Shown here: positions 8,872-18,173 of the stretch, one piece after another | How the letters are laid out: each line of letters starts with the position of its first letter | Position numbering within the stretch: position 1 is the stretch's first letter | From: Gallionella sp. | GTDB lineage: Bacteria > Pseudomonadota > Gammaproteobacteria > Burkholderiales > Gallionellaceae | Direction: 5' to 3' | Assembly (NCBI GenBank): GCA_025350405.1 | Contig: JANXXX010000075.1 | Coordinates: 1 to 36,459, forward strand | Length of the DNA stretch: 36,459 bases | Made by a program: the position numbers and the translations under genes | The notes under the pieces: model-generated | Told to the model about the DNA's origin: nothing | Databases searched by the model: none | Seen by the model: the letters and a program-made list of their open reading frames with translations, nothing else

Positions 8872-11106
8872 CTAACGGAAGTCCCAGCGATAGCCAATGT
8901 AGAAATACTTGCGCTGCGTCTTGTCATCCTGAATCGCGCTACTGGTATGAATTTGTTCGATCCCTCCTTCGCCCTCCAGATTGACCGAGTCGTTCCAACG
9001 GTAATTCAACTTAAGGCTGGGCCTGATCTGCGTTGTATGAGTGCCGAAGTCGTCAACTTGGTTGTATAACAGCAGCAACATATCTATCCGCCAGTATTGC
9101 CGCAATGTCTCAACCTGAGTAAATGCCAGCGATTGCCCTGTATAGGTTTTAGAACTTGTGTAGGTGGCATTCACGACACCATAGTCGTTCTCCAACAACA
9201 AATTGTTGCCGGTCGCCTGAATGGAATATGAATAGGTATTCCCACTCCCTTCTGTCGCTTGCTGTCCGGTACTCGTTGCACCGGTACCGGACATATTACT
9301 AACGCGAAAATCACCACCCAAGCGCAAGCGCGGAGAATAAAGGCGGTTCATTCCGATCGCGAACATGTTGGATGTGGGACTTAACGCCTTGGCATCAGCC
9401 CGAATGGTATCCATCGACACGCCAGACTGGAGCAAAGTCGCGACAGACTGTATGGGTTGACCCATTAACGCGTTAGTCAGCTGTAGCGGAGGCGACCTAC
9501 GGTGATCCACCAGCACGTTGTAACTATCGTTCTCCACCGTCCAGTTTCCCTGGAGCATTGCAAGATTAACATCCCTGAAGATGGTGTCGAATTCAAATAG
9601 CCCCATGAAATTTCGCTGCGCATCGAAATAATGCGCATCTACTCCGACAGCCCTGCGATCAACGAGACCATCCACGCGCTGCTGGATAAGATAACCGCTA
9701 CTGCTCCACTGTTCCGGCAAGCGGGTAAGATCGACGCTCATACCGGCAAAGTCTTTGCTGGGGCCAGATCCAAGGCCGCCACTGGTAAATTCTACCGGCT
9801 TGCCGACGACACCATTGACGCGCCAGGTTGGATTAAAACTGTAACCTGCCACCACGCCGTCGAAACGTCCCGGCGCACCGCCTCCCGATCCTGTTTGCCG
9901 TCCCACACGGTACATATAACTATGGTCGCGTGCACTCTGCTCGATGTAGGCAGCATCGAAGCGGTTACTGCTTACTTGCCCGGGCAAAAAATTCGCGTTG
10001 TAGTTATCGCGAAACACCATGCGCGTATCGGTAGTCTCGGTACGTTTCCGTCCGGTCACGTCCAGCATCGAGAGCAGCTGGGACTGATCCTGGCGTGTCA
10101 GTGACGACGTAGTCGAAGTTGCGCCGCTAATGATGAGAGAATCGGTGTGCGAAATGCCCTTGTAAAAATATTGGGAAAGACCGCCATAAACCACCATCTT
10201 TTCTTCTACGAACTTCGGCTTGGCGACAACAGCCGCCTGCACCGGTTTTGTCGTCCCCTTTGCGGGCAATCGTGCCAACCGTTCGTTCACCTGCTTGATA
10301 TCCGCAGCATCGGGATAAAGCTTGATATACAACTCATACTCCACGCGCGCCTTGTCAAATTCCCCGTGCTTCTCCCACGCTTCGCCGATCAACTTTTGCG
10401 CAGGCTGGGATTGTTGGTTGGGCGGCAAGTTAAGCAATTTGTTCAGCGATTCGATCGCTGCTTCAGGCCGGTCATTCTGAAGTGCATAGCGTGCACTACC
10501 GATCAACTGCTGCGCCTCCAGCTCGATTTCCGCCACGGGGCGTGGTGCTGCCAATTGCACAGATGGCAAAGTCACGCTTGGAATGCTTAACGGAGGAGTG
10601 ATTGCAGCCGTTGGTGCCACAATAGCCGTTGCCGCACTTGATTCAGGCCCGTTTTTAGGCTTGAGCGCAGGGGTGAAAATGCTGATGCTGCGCCCATCTT
10701 TGCCGGCACGAACATGATAGTCGACCACTTTGCCAAAACTGACGGAGAGTGATGAATCGAGTTCGGGATAGGAAATAGAAAAATGCGGAGCAATATCCGA
10801 TGGCGGCGATTCCTTGTTTTCCGGAACCAGACGAGGATCTGTAGCATCGAGTCCCAAGAGATTAAAGTAAATCCTTATATCGCCACTTTTAAGCGAGCCC
10901 TCGCGCAAGTATTGAATCTGGGTAACGAACAGGATACGAATCTCCGCCTCCTCTCCAGCTCGCTTGATCTCGACGCGTTCAATGACTCCGGCGTTGGCCG
11001 AACTTATGGCTACACCCATCGGCAACAAGGCAAACACCCACAAGGTGGCTGAGCAAACAATGTTCCGCATGAATCGCAATACATCACTGACTTTCAATAT
11101 CTTCAT
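8872..11106 (-). CDS. TPR-containing outer-membrane beta-barrel protein, putative cytochrome porin
   Basis: A secreted 744-residue protein. The signal peptide starts near the internal Met13 (MRNIVCSATLWVF) and ends around ANA/GVIER. A small periplasmic domain follows (about 40-150), then a Pro/Ala linker and two or three TPR-like helices (about 194-282) that suggest a protein-docking module. From about 305 the sequence alternates polar and aromatic residues in strand-sized segments to the C-terminal GYRWDFR, consistent with a large outer-membrane barrel. Adjacent genes encode a 26-heme and a 24-heme cytochrome, so a sheath or porin for electron transfer across the outer membrane is the likeliest role; that is inference from context. 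Codon 1 at 11106 sits directly against AAGG. A TTG at codon 4 has better spacing from it, so the exact start is uncertain. Confidence 0.7.
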   Translation of the reverse strand: MKILKVSDVLRFMRNIVCSATLWVFALLPMGVAISSANAGVIERVEIKRAGEEAEIRILFVTQIQYLREGSLKSGDIRIYFNLLGLDATDPRLVPENKESPPSDIAPHFSISYPELDSSLSVSFGKVVDYHVRAGKDGRSISIFTPALKPKNGPESSAATAIVAPTAAITPPLSIPSVTLPSVQLAAPRPVAEIELEAQQLIGSARYALQNDRPEAAIESLNKLLNLPPNQQSQPAQKLIGEAWEKHGEFDKARVEYELYIKLYPDAADIKQVNERLARLPAKGTTKPVQAAVVAKPKFVEEKMVVYGGLSQYFYKGISHTDSLIISGATSTTSSLTRQDQSQLLSMLDVTGRKRTETTDTRMVFRDNYNANFLPGQVSSNRFDAAYIEQSARDHSYMYRVGRQTGSGGGAPGRFDGVVAGYSFNPTWRVNGVVGKPVEFTSGGLGSGPSKDFAGMSVDLTRLPEQWSSSGYLIQQRVDGLVDRRAVGVDAHYFDAQRNFMGLFEFDTIFRDVNLAMLQGNWTVENDSYNVLVDHRRSPPLQLTNALMGQPIQSVATLLQSGVSMDTIRADAKALSPTSNMFAIGMNRLYSPRLRLGGDFRVSNMSGTGATSTGQQATEGSGNTYSYSIQATGNNLLLENDYGVVNATYTSSKTYTGQSLAFTQVETLRQYWRIDMLLLLYNQVDDFGTHTTQIRPSLKLNYRWNDSVNLEGEGGIEQIHTSSAIQDDKTQRKYFYIGYRWDFR

Positions 11107-11211
11107 CCTTACTATTTATTTATTGCGGAATTATTGGCTCTCACGCTGAGGCGTAATGACATGCCTAGAGGCCCCTAGTTGGCGGCTTCCAATGCTTGCT
11201 GGATTAAAAAA

Positions 11212-13560
11212 TCAATTCCACCTTGTGTACGACGATCCGATACCTCCTATAGGTCTATGACAGCCCGACTTAGAACAATCGGTTGATCCTGGAGTATCGT
11301 GGTTCACCGAATGCGTCTGCAATGGAGCCGACCAGGTAGTTTGGTGACAGTTAAGGCACCATCCAGAACCATTGCCCAAAGTACCGTTGTGCATGGTCGT
11401 TGACGTCACGAGGCCCGTAGTAAATGTAGTAAAGACCGTCGGGCTGTGGCAGAACTCGCAGCCCATACTCGCGCCGCCGTTCAAATTCGCCGCATAGGGA
11501 ATATGCCTAGTCGACTTGGACACTGGCGTCACACCGGCAAAGGCTTGGCCGTTGTGGCATAACGTGCAATTATTGACGATGCCCGTGTGCATCATCGCCG
11601 TTCCTGCGAACGATAGGAAGGCAGTCGTCGAGTGGCAAGTCTCGCACGACATGCTGGTCGGCAGGTGGTTAGGCGGCTTGGCCTTCGGCGTGATACCGGC
11701 AAAGGCCTGGCCATTGTGACAATTGGTGCAACCGCTGACGATGCCCACGTGATTCATCGCACCATTGGCGAATCCACCGGAAGTGGTACTTGCCGGTTGG
11801 TGGCAGTTCTCGCACGCCGCACTGGTCGGCAGGTGGCTCACCGGTTTGGACACCGGCGTCACTCCGGCAAAGACTTGGCCATTGTGACAAGTTGTGCAAC
11901 CACTGACAACGCCCGCTCCCGCGTGGTTCATTACCCCCGGGTAATAGCTGGCAGCACTATGGCAGACCGAGCACGCCGCAGTAGTAGGCAGATGATTCGA
12001 CGGCTTCGCGCCTCCCGTAGCAACCAGGAAGCCCCCCGGCGCGGTCGAGGTATGGCAGCCCTCACATGGTGAAGAACCCGTTGGCATATGGGATGCGATT
12101 TGCGGCATCGGCGTCACACCGGCAAAGCTAATGCCAACACCCAGGAAACCATGGCATGTTGCGCAACCACTGACGATGCCCGCGTGGTTCATCGGCGTTG
12201 CTGGACCAAACCCACCCGGATTAGTATTACTCGTTGAGTGGCAGGTTTCGCACGACATGTTGGTCGGCAGGTGATTCACAGGCTTGGACACTGGCGTAAC
12301 CCCGGCAAAGCTCTGGCCGTTATGGCAATTGGTGCAACCACCGACGATGCCGGTGTGCCTCATCGGCGTTGCTGGACCAAACCCACCTGTATTAGTACTA
12401 GCCGGAGAGTGACAGGTCTCGCACGTCATACTGGTAGGCAGATGGTTCACCGGTTTGGACACCGGTGCTACGCCGGTAAAGACCTGGCCGTTGTGGCAAG
12501 TTGTGCAACCCGTTGTGATGCCCGTGTGGTTCATCACGCCGGTAATCGGTACAAAGTTTGCGCTATGGCAAGTCGTGCATAACGATGTCGTAGGCAGGTG
12601 TCCAATCGGCGGGGTCGTTACGTTCGCCATCAAGAAGGATGTCGTCGAACTATGGCAGCTTGAGCAATCCAGCGAGGTCGCCATATGTGACGAGAAAGCA
12701 GCTTTGGACATCGGTGTCACCCCGATAAAGCTTTGGCCGTTATGGCAGTTCGCACAGCCATTGACGATGCCCGTGTGGTTCATCATCGTTGGTGATGTTG
12801 GAATCACAAATGATATGAAGTTGCTCGTCGAGTGGCAATTCTCACATGGCAAATTACTGGTCGGCAGGTGATTCGTTGGCATGGATTTCGGCGTCATTCC
12901 CACGGCAAAGGTTTGGCCGTTGTGGCAATTCATGCAACCACTAACGACGCCCGCGTGGTTCATCACCCCTGAATTCAACCCAAACCCTGTGCTATGGCAA
13001 AGCGAGCAGGTCTGCATCGTCGGCAAGTGGTTTGCCGGCAGGCCTCCCGCCGAGAGTTGTTGCCAATTGATGGTTTTGTGGCATGCATCGCATGAATCGT
13101 TGGTGGGCATATGCCCGCTCGGCTTTCCCGTGGTAGCCGTGCCATTGTGGCAAGTCAGGCAAGTACCCGTTGCCACGCCAACATGGTTAAACTTCACCGG
13201 TGTCCAGGCCGTGTTTTGGTGACATCTTTCGCACGGAGCGGTCGTGGCAACGTGCTTGGTTGTCTTTGCCTGAGCCCCCATGCGGTTTCCGGCCACGTGA
13301 CAACTTGCGCAATCGCGCGGTGTTCCCTTGAATACCCCGTCGACGTGGCAGGATGCACATCGGGCCACGATGTGGGCACCGGTGAGACTGAATGCGGTTT
13401 TACTGTGATCAAATTTTATCGTGCCGGGATCGGTAACCGCTGCCCAAGCAAATTGAGCAACGACCAGTAGTGGCATTAGAAACATGCGCGTTATCCAACG
13501 CGGTGAAATCAAGACCTGAAACATTTGCGCTGTCCCGACTTCTTTTCTGTTGTTATTCAT
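11212..13560 (-). CDS. Giant multiheme cytochrome c (25 CXXCH plus one CX4CH)
   Basis: I count 25 CXXCH motifs plus a terminal CSKSGCH (CX4CH), so up to 26 covalent hemes in 782 residues. A signal peptide precedes VTDPG (MFLMPLLVVAQFAWAA), so the protein is exported; no lipobox is seen. The middle consists of repeats of about 57 residues, each with two hemes, with recurrent NHLPT and MNHTGI segments that can supply distal His ligands, and the phrase CHNGQ-FAGVTPVSKP. The chain is poor in Lys and rich in Ser/Thr/Gly/Pro, unlike the second cytochrome. I chose ATG 13560 because GAGGGG lies seven bases upstream; the frame is open to 13602. It lies upstream of the barrel gene on the same strand, 105 bases apart. 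A cell-surface or barrel-embedded electron conductor is inferred. Confidence 0.9.
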   Translation of the reverse strand: MNNNRKEVGTAQMFQVLISPRWITRMFLMPLLVVAQFAWAAVTDPGTIKFDHSKTAFSLTGAHIVARCASCHVDGVFKGTPRDCASCHVAGNRMGAQAKTTKHVATTAPCERCHQNTAWTPVKFNHVGVATGTCLTCHNGTATTGKPSGHMPTNDSCDACHKTINWQQLSAGGLPANHLPTMQTCSLCHSTGFGLNSGVMNHAGVVSGCMNCHNGQTFAVGMTPKSMPTNHLPTSNLPCENCHSTSNFISFVIPTSPTMMNHTGIVNGCANCHNGQSFIGVTPMSKAAFSSHMATSLDCSSCHSSTTSFLMANVTTPPIGHLPTTSLCTTCHSANFVPITGVMNHTGITTGCTTCHNGQVFTGVAPVSKPVNHLPTSMTCETCHSPASTNTGGFGPATPMRHTGIVGGCTNCHNGQSFAGVTPVSKPVNHLPTNMSCETCHSTSNTNPGGFGPATPMNHAGIVSGCATCHGFLGVGISFAGVTPMPQIASHMPTGSSPCEGCHTSTAPGGFLVATGGAKPSNHLPTTAACSVCHSAASYYPGVMNHAGAGVVSGCTTCHNGQVFAGVTPVSKPVSHLPTSAACENCHQPASTTSGGFANGAMNHVGIVSGCTNCHNGQAFAGITPKAKPPNHLPTSMSCETCHSTTAFLSFAGTAMMHTGIVNNCTLCHNGQAFAGVTPVSKSTRHIPYAANLNGGASMGCEFCHSPTVFTTFTTGLVTSTTMHNGTLGNGSGWCLNCHQTTWSAPLQTHSVNHDTPGSTDCSKSGCHRPIGGIGSSYTRWN
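12191..12532 (-). repeat. Near-identical 171-base tandem units in the 26-heme cytochrome gene
   Basis: The phrase ATCGGCGTTGCTGGACCAAA recurs at 12191 and 12362, a period of 171 bases (57 codons, two hemes). The surrounding text, covering the SKPVNHLPT and GGFGPATPM segments, is also almost identical. It marks a recent in-frame duplication inside the older, more diverged repeat array. Confidence 0.7.
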
Positions 13561-13993
13561 TTTTCTGCCCCTCAATAAAAATCGTGTGTAAAAAGCACAC
13601 ATATAATATCACACTGCACTATCTGAAAACCGTTAGTCCCATCTTCCAGTTCGGCAACCAGGATTATATTTAAACCAAACATTGATCCAGATTTTCGAAC
13701 TTCCGCCAAAAACGATTCTGAAAAATCCATCACAAGCATTTACGATGCTTCAGACTGGCAGCCAAATTACCAAAAAAATGCTGTCCCTCAAAGACCATTC
13801 ATCTGGTCGTTGTCTGCTGGAATAAAAGGCATAATTTTTCAGACCGACGGTTGAAAAAAAGGAGCTAACGGTAGCCTGAATATATTTCCAGAGCCCAAGA
13901 TAAAAAATAGGGCCATTGATAAACCCCGAGTGCGATACATTGAGACTTTTCAGGACATACCTCCGTCCATATAACGGAGGGCTATAAATACAT
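13561..13993. other. Gene-free gap upstream of the 26-heme cytochrome gene
   Basis: 433 bases of AT-rich sequence without a convincing gene. It must contain the leader, and possibly the promoter, of the minus-strand cytochrome gene. Read on the minus strand, a TATTAT-like box and a small GTGTG/CACAC hairpin lie 25-55 bases before the ATG. The far end carries the hairpin at 13960-13980. I see no riboswitch signature here. Confidence 0.4.
13960..13980 (-). terminator. Stem-loop 3' of the beta-propeller gene
   Basis: A perfect 7-bp stem CCTCCGT (13960-13966)/ACGGAGG (13974-13980) with a 7-base loop lies 14 bases beyond the stop of the minus-strand gene. No T-run follows in either direction, so it may attenuate transcription or protect the 3' end rather than act as a full intrinsic terminator. 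Confidence 0.4.
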
Positions 13994-15127
13994 TTACTGT
14001 ATTGAGACTGCGGTGGTGATGGAATATGGCAGATTGCCCGCTACTACACTCGATTGTGGGGCCATGGCTGTCAACAAGCCACCAACGCCTATGGCGTATT
14101 GAGAGATGACGCCATTCTGACTTGCCATATATACGTACTTGCCCGAAGCATCAACAGTAATAGATTGCTGGGTGAAACCCGTTGAAGGAACTATCGGCGG
14201 GGTCATGGCTCCCAACACGCCACCCGCCCCTATGAGAAATTGTGCAACACCGCTGCCAATCGACACGTAGGCGTACTTGCCGGTAGGATCGATGGCGACA
14301 GAGGTTGGGAGAGTGAGCCCAGGGGTCGTCGCCGTCGCCGGGGTCATCGGTGTCAACGCGCCAGTCGTGCCTATCGTGTATTGCGAGATATAGGTGCTAC
14401 CAAAATTCGCCACATAGGCATACTTGCCTGAAGGATCAACGGAAACGGAGATTGGACTCGTTCCTGTCGCAACAGTCGGCGGGGTCATGGCTGTCAACGC
14501 CCCACTCGTGCCTACGGTGTATTGCGAGACGTTGTTGCTGCCCTGGTTGACCACATAAACATACTTGCTCGTAGGATCAACGGTGACGGAGACTGGCCCT
14601 GGAAAACCTGTACCCGACGCAACCGTCGCCGGGGTCATCGGCAACAAGCCGCCCCCCGCACCTATCGTGAATTGCGCGACTTCGTTGCTACCGCTATTCG
14701 CCGCATAAGCATACTTGCCCGTAGGATCGACAGTGATAGAGATTGGTGCTGATCCTGCTGCACCTGACAGAACTGTCGCCGGTGTCATCGGCACCAACCC
14801 ACCTCCCGCTCCTATGGTGTATTGCGAGATGTCATACCCACCTGAATTCGCCACATATGCGTACTTACCAGCAGGATCGACGGTGACGGAGGTTGGCGTC
14901 GAGTTCGTCGTACTTGTTGTCGCCGGATTCATCGGCGTCAACGCGCCAGTCACGTCTATGAAGTATTGCGAGACGTTGTTGCTTCCGCTATTTGCCACAT
15001 AAGCTGAGCGCACCGGGGTGGTTCCTGGTGCAGCACCGCCGCCCCCACCGCCACCGCCACACGCGGACAACAATATTGAAACCAGGCTCAGCGCAAGATA
15101 ACTATTTTTTGTGTTGGTCAAATTCAT
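13994..15127 (-). CDS. Lactonase-like beta-propeller lipoprotein
   Basis: A 377-residue predicted lipoprotein. The signal peptide ends in LLSAC, with the lipidated Cys followed by a run of eight Gly and a short linker. The rest is about seven repeats of roughly 50 residues, each with GKYAYVANSGS-N-VSQYTIG and G-L-PMTPATV. This is the pattern of YncE/lactonase-type (6-phosphogluconolactonase-like) seven-bladed propellers. No enzymatic residues can be assigned; in this setting a structural or protein-docking role is at least as likely. The gene lies between the two multiheme cytochrome genes, separated from the upstream one by a strong terminator, so it probably has its own promoter within 15128-15260. 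Membership in the electron conduit is inferred from position only. Confidence 0.75.
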   Translation of the reverse strand: MNLTNTKNSYLALSLVSILLSACGGGGGGGGAAPGTTPVRSAYVANSGSNNVSQYFIDVTGALTPMNPATTSTTNSTPTSVTVDPAGKYAYVANSGGYDISQYTIGAGGGLVPMTPATVLSGAAGSAPISITVDPTGKYAYAANSGSNEVAQFTIGAGGGLLPMTPATVASGTGFPGPVSVTVDPTSKYVYVVNQGSNNVSQYTVGTSGALTAMTPPTVATGTSPISVSVDPSGKYAYVANFGSTYISQYTIGTTGALTPMTPATATTPGLTLPTSVAIDPTGKYAYVSIGSGVAQFLIGAGGVLGAMTPPIVPSTGFTQQSITVDASGKYVYMASQNGVISQYAIGVGGLLTAMAPQSSVVAGNLPYSITTAVSIQ

Positions 15128-15240
15128 TGGGGGATTTTATTCCTTGTAACAAAATTATTTATTCGACTATGCAACGAAATAAACGTTCAGTGCAGGTTTG
15201 CGCTTTTATATCATATCTCCGTGCTGCTAGACAATTGCAA

Positions 15241-15295
15241 GGCTATTAAAAACATAGCCATTAGCAAAAATGGCGTGCCCGCAAGCGGGCCATTT
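15241..15295 (-). terminator. Strong terminator after the 24-heme cytochrome gene
   Basis: The stem GCCCGC/GCGGGC (15277-15282 and 15285-15290, two-base loop) is extended by flanking ATGGC/GCCAT pairing. On the minus strand it is followed by ATTTTTG, a typical intrinsic terminator seven bases beyond the stop codon. A second hairpin, GGCTAT/ATAGCC with an A-rich loop, lies at 15241-15259. Confidence 0.75.
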
Positions 15296-15301
15296 CATAA
15301 T

Positions 15302-17101
15302 CTATTTACGACGCTGCGACCCAACCCCGATGCGGAGAGTGCGCCACTTACTGGTCTCGTGGCAACGTTCGCATTGCGTACCGAATTCGCCCCGGTGCAC
15401 GTCATCATTATCATGGCAACCGTCACAGGTCTTCGCAACGACGACGCGATCATCCATCTCTTTTTTATGGCAGGCGTAGCAATCTATTTTCTTATGTCCG
15501 CCGTCAATCTTGAATTTGGTGCGCGTGTCGTGATCGAAATCCCACGCTTTCCAGGATCGCGCGTTGTGGCATGACTCGCATTTTTTACCCAGCCGATGCT
15601 TGTGCATCTTGTCATCGTCCTTCTTGTGACAGGCAAAGCAATCGCCCGGCACATCGCGGTATAGCTGCGTCTGGTGACATTTTTTGCATTCGACTTTTAT
15701 ATGCAAGCCCAGCAGCGGAAAACGTGCCCGCCCGTGATCAAACTGCGTTTCTTTCCAGTCTTTTTCGCTATGGCACGATTCGCAGCGCTTGCCCAGCTTG
15801 TCCTTGTGTACGTCGTGTTTCGCATGGCAAGAGATGCAATCCTGCGCCAGCTTGGGAGGCTGATAAAGCTTGCCAGTATGGCAAGCAACGCACTTAACCT
15901 TTTCGTGCTTGCCCTTTAATACATATTTTGTATCCCGGGTGTGATCGAAGCTGATCGTTTTCCAGTCTTTTTCCTTGTGGCAGGACTCGCACTTCGTCCC
16001 GAACGATTCCTTATGCTTGTCGTCTTTCTTGTGACAGCCGATACAAGTCAATGGGAGCTTTTCTTTCTTTTCTTTCATCTCCGGCTTGTGGCAGGCATCG
16101 CACTTGGTCGTGACATGCTTGCCCAGCAAAGGAAATTTAGTGTCCTTGTCGTGATCGAATTTGGTGACCTTCCATTTTTTCTCGTCATGGCAGGTTTCAC
16201 ATTTCGTGCCCAAGCCACCTTTATGGACATCGTCCTTGCGGTGACAGCCAATACACGTAGTCGGCGTCTTTTTCTCTTTGGTGTAGAGCGGAGTCTTATG
16301 ACAACTGACGCATTTCACCGTCTCGTGCTTGCCTAGCAGTTTGAATTTCGTTTTTTCATCATGATCGAACTCGATTTTCTTCCAATCTTTATCCGTATGG
16401 CAGTTCTCGCATTTCTTGCCGTATTGCCCCTTATGCTTATCGGCCTTAAGGTGGCAGGACACACACTCATGCGGCGCCCCCTTAAATTTGGCCGGGTCGG
16501 CATGGCATTTAGTGCATTTCACATTTACGTGCTTGCCTTCAAGCGCAAAGTGGGTCTTCGCCAGACTGTGATCGAATTTCGTTTCTTTCCAACTACGCTC
16601 GTTATGGCAATTTTTACAATCGGGACCCAGACTGCCCTTGTGCTTATCAACCTTGCGATGACAGTCATTGCATACTGAGGGCGCTTCACGATATTTTTTC
16701 TTCGCCGCATGACAATCTGCGCACTTCACTTTTTCTTGTTTCTGGTGCGCACCCAGCAATGGAAAATCTGTCTTCGCGTGGTCGAAATTATTCCCCTCCA
16801 TCACCACGATCTTCGCGTTTCTGCCTTTGTGTTCGGTATGGCAGGTGCGGCACTCTTTTTCTTCAAGCCTGCCGTGGAATCCCTCGTGTTTTTGGATATC
16901 CACCTTAACTTCCTTGTGGCAATCCGCGCACAGCCCGGTCTGCGCATCTTTGTTAAAGCGGACGTGACATTCCTTGCAATTTTCTTCGAGCTTGGCATGC
17001 CCCTGGATCACTTCGCCGGGCATCAGCGCGGACTCTGCCGCCCCCAGCGCGATACTGGAAAAAGACAGGGATAAGATCAGAAAAATCAGGCGTAAAGACA
17101 T
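15302..17101 (-). CDS. 24-heme periplasmic cytochrome c
   Basis: I count 24 CXXCH motifs in 599 residues. The signal peptide is MSLRLIFLILSLSFSSIALG, cleaved before AAESALMPGE. After an N-terminal set of three hemes, seven repeats of about 65 residues carry three hemes each. Within each repeat, F-DH and GKH-K-KC segments supply candidate distal His ligands, and the hemes sit in contexts such as GTKCETCH and TCIGCHKKDD. This resembles cytochrome c3/NrfB-like three-heme modules strung together. The chain is extremely Lys-rich. I chose ATG 17101, where the signal peptide begins, ten bases after the stop of the upstream membrane protein gene; the frame is open to 17140 but would overlap that gene. 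It is probably co-transcribed with it and could bridge the periplasm. No lipobox or membrane anchor is seen. Confidence 0.9.
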   Translation of the reverse strand: MSLRLIFLILSLSFSSIALGAAESALMPGEVIQGHAKLEENCKECHVRFNKDAQTGLCADCHKEVKVDIQKHEGFHGRLEEKECRTCHTEHKGRNAKIVVMEGNNFDHAKTDFPLLGAHQKQEKVKCADCHAAKKKYREAPSVCNDCHRKVDKHKGSLGPDCKNCHNERSWKETKFDHSLAKTHFALEGKHVNVKCTKCHADPAKFKGAPHECVSCHLKADKHKGQYGKKCENCHTDKDWKKIEFDHDEKTKFKLLGKHETVKCVSCHKTPLYTKEKKTPTTCIGCHRKDDVHKGGLGTKCETCHDEKKWKVTKFDHDKDTKFPLLGKHVTTKCDACHKPEMKEKKEKLPLTCIGCHKKDDKHKESFGTKCESCHKEKDWKTISFDHTRDTKYVLKGKHEKVKCVACHTGKLYQPPKLAQDCISCHAKHDVHKDKLGKRCESCHSEKDWKETQFDHGRARFPLLGLHIKVECKKCHQTQLYRDVPGDCFACHKKDDDKMHKHRLGKKCESCHNARSWKAWDFDHDTRTKFKIDGGHKKIDCYACHKKEMDDRVVVAKTCDGCHDNDDVHRGEFGTQCERCHETSKWRTLRIGVGSQRRK

Positions 17102-17111
17102 TCGGCAACAA

Positions 17112-18173
17112 TCAGTACATAAACTGGGTCGCGATGACATGGACTATGCCGCTGGCACCCAATGACCAGACAAAGGGCGAATGCAGAACATGCCACAAAC
17201 GGAACAACTTCTCGTACGCTACAAATTGGGCAGCCTCCTGTATAACTCCCAGATACTCTTTCACATCTTGCGAAACCGCCTGATAACGTTGGTCCTGATG
17301 CTGCTTATCCCACCTTTGAGACTTGCCAAGAACAGCAATAGCCCGCTTCAATTTCCTGCTGAATCGGTACGCCAAATAACGCCGCCGCAAACCCAGAGTC
17401 ATAAATATCCAGGCACGAACGGGAAATGCTCCCTGATGAGACATGGCCTTGTGGCGAAACTTCTCCAATCTTTCGCCCACTCCAGTTGCATCGAACAGGA
17501 TCGCGTTTATTTCGCTCATTTTATTTTGGCTGGAGTCGACGGCCTGCTGCAATTCCTCCAGATTGGATTTTCGCCCGTACAGCCCATGGTGTATGCGCTT
17601 GTAGATAAAGCGCCCTATGATGCCGCTGGATGCCACCAGCAACATGGAATAAAAAGCCACCGCGGCATTCAACGATCTCACATGGAAGGTTGAGTGGAAG
17701 ATGACCAGTACCGGCCCACCGATCCCAAATATCATGTGCACCATGAACCAGTAGCGCACAGGGCCCCAAGTCCGCGCCCATGACATATGCTTGCGTACCG
17801 GATAAAGAAGCATCAGCAGCATCATCACACCGCCGACCAAGCCAAAGTAGTAGCCCAAACCGGAGCCCGGCTTAATAACCCAGCCCATGTAAACCGGCCA
17901 TGACACCAACACGAGAGAGACAAGGGCAAACCACACCACCCAAGGATGAATGCCCTCTTTAGGTGGGGAAGGCGTACGCTTATCGCCTGAACGCACACCG
18001 CCAAATATTGCCATCTGAACAGGATGTTTTTCCTGGCGTCGCTCTCCGGCACGCCGCTCGTCGAGATTCGAATCGCCCTCTGCACCTGATGCGCGCCTGC
18101 CGGAAACTGGCGCTCCGTGACCAGCAGTTGGTACAGTATTTTTATCTCGAGAAGACTCAGATGACATATTCAC
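17112..18173 (-). CDS. Polytopic inner-membrane protein, putative cytochrome b
   Basis: A 353-residue protein with a hydrophilic, charged N-terminus (1-75), then membrane segments at about 77-98, 106-125, 140-161, 168-191 and a C-terminal one at about 327-350. A long charged coil (about 195-318) intervenes. Candidate heme b ligands are His146, His160 and His164 in the third segment, and His328, His331 and His345 in the last. The double-His arrangement facing across helices is like cytochrome b or ferric-reductase-type quinone or heme modules, but I cannot name a family with certainty. It begins the minus-strand unit that continues into the 24-heme cytochrome after ten bases. The start is GTG 18173, with ATG 18167 as an alternative. 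The inferred role is exchanging electrons between the quinone pool or the flavoprotein and the periplasmic cytochrome. Confidence 0.65.
   Translation of the reverse strand: MNMSSESSRDKNTVPTAGHGAPVSGRRASGAEGDSNLDERRAGERRQEKHPVQMAIFGGVRSGDKRTPSPPKEGIHPWVVWFALVSLVLVSWPVYMGWVIKPGSGLGYYFGLVGGVMMLLMLLYPVRKHMSWARTWGPVRYWFMVHMIFGIGGPVLVIFHSTFHVRSLNAAVAFYSMLLVASSGIIGRFIYKRIHHGLYGRKSNLEELQQAVDSSQNKMSEINAILFDATGVGERLEKFRHKAMSHQGAFPVRAWIFMTLGLRRRYLAYRFSRKLKRAIAVLGKSQRWDKQHQDQRYQAVSQDVKEYLGVIQEAAQFVAYEKLFRLWHVLHSPFVWSLGASGIVHVIATQFMY

Noticed and set aside
11300-13400. Regular repeats suggesting a CRISPR or minisatellite array
   Set aside because: The repeats are in frame, each encodes CXXCH modules, and their period matches protein repeats of the 26-heme cytochrome. 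There are no unique spacers.
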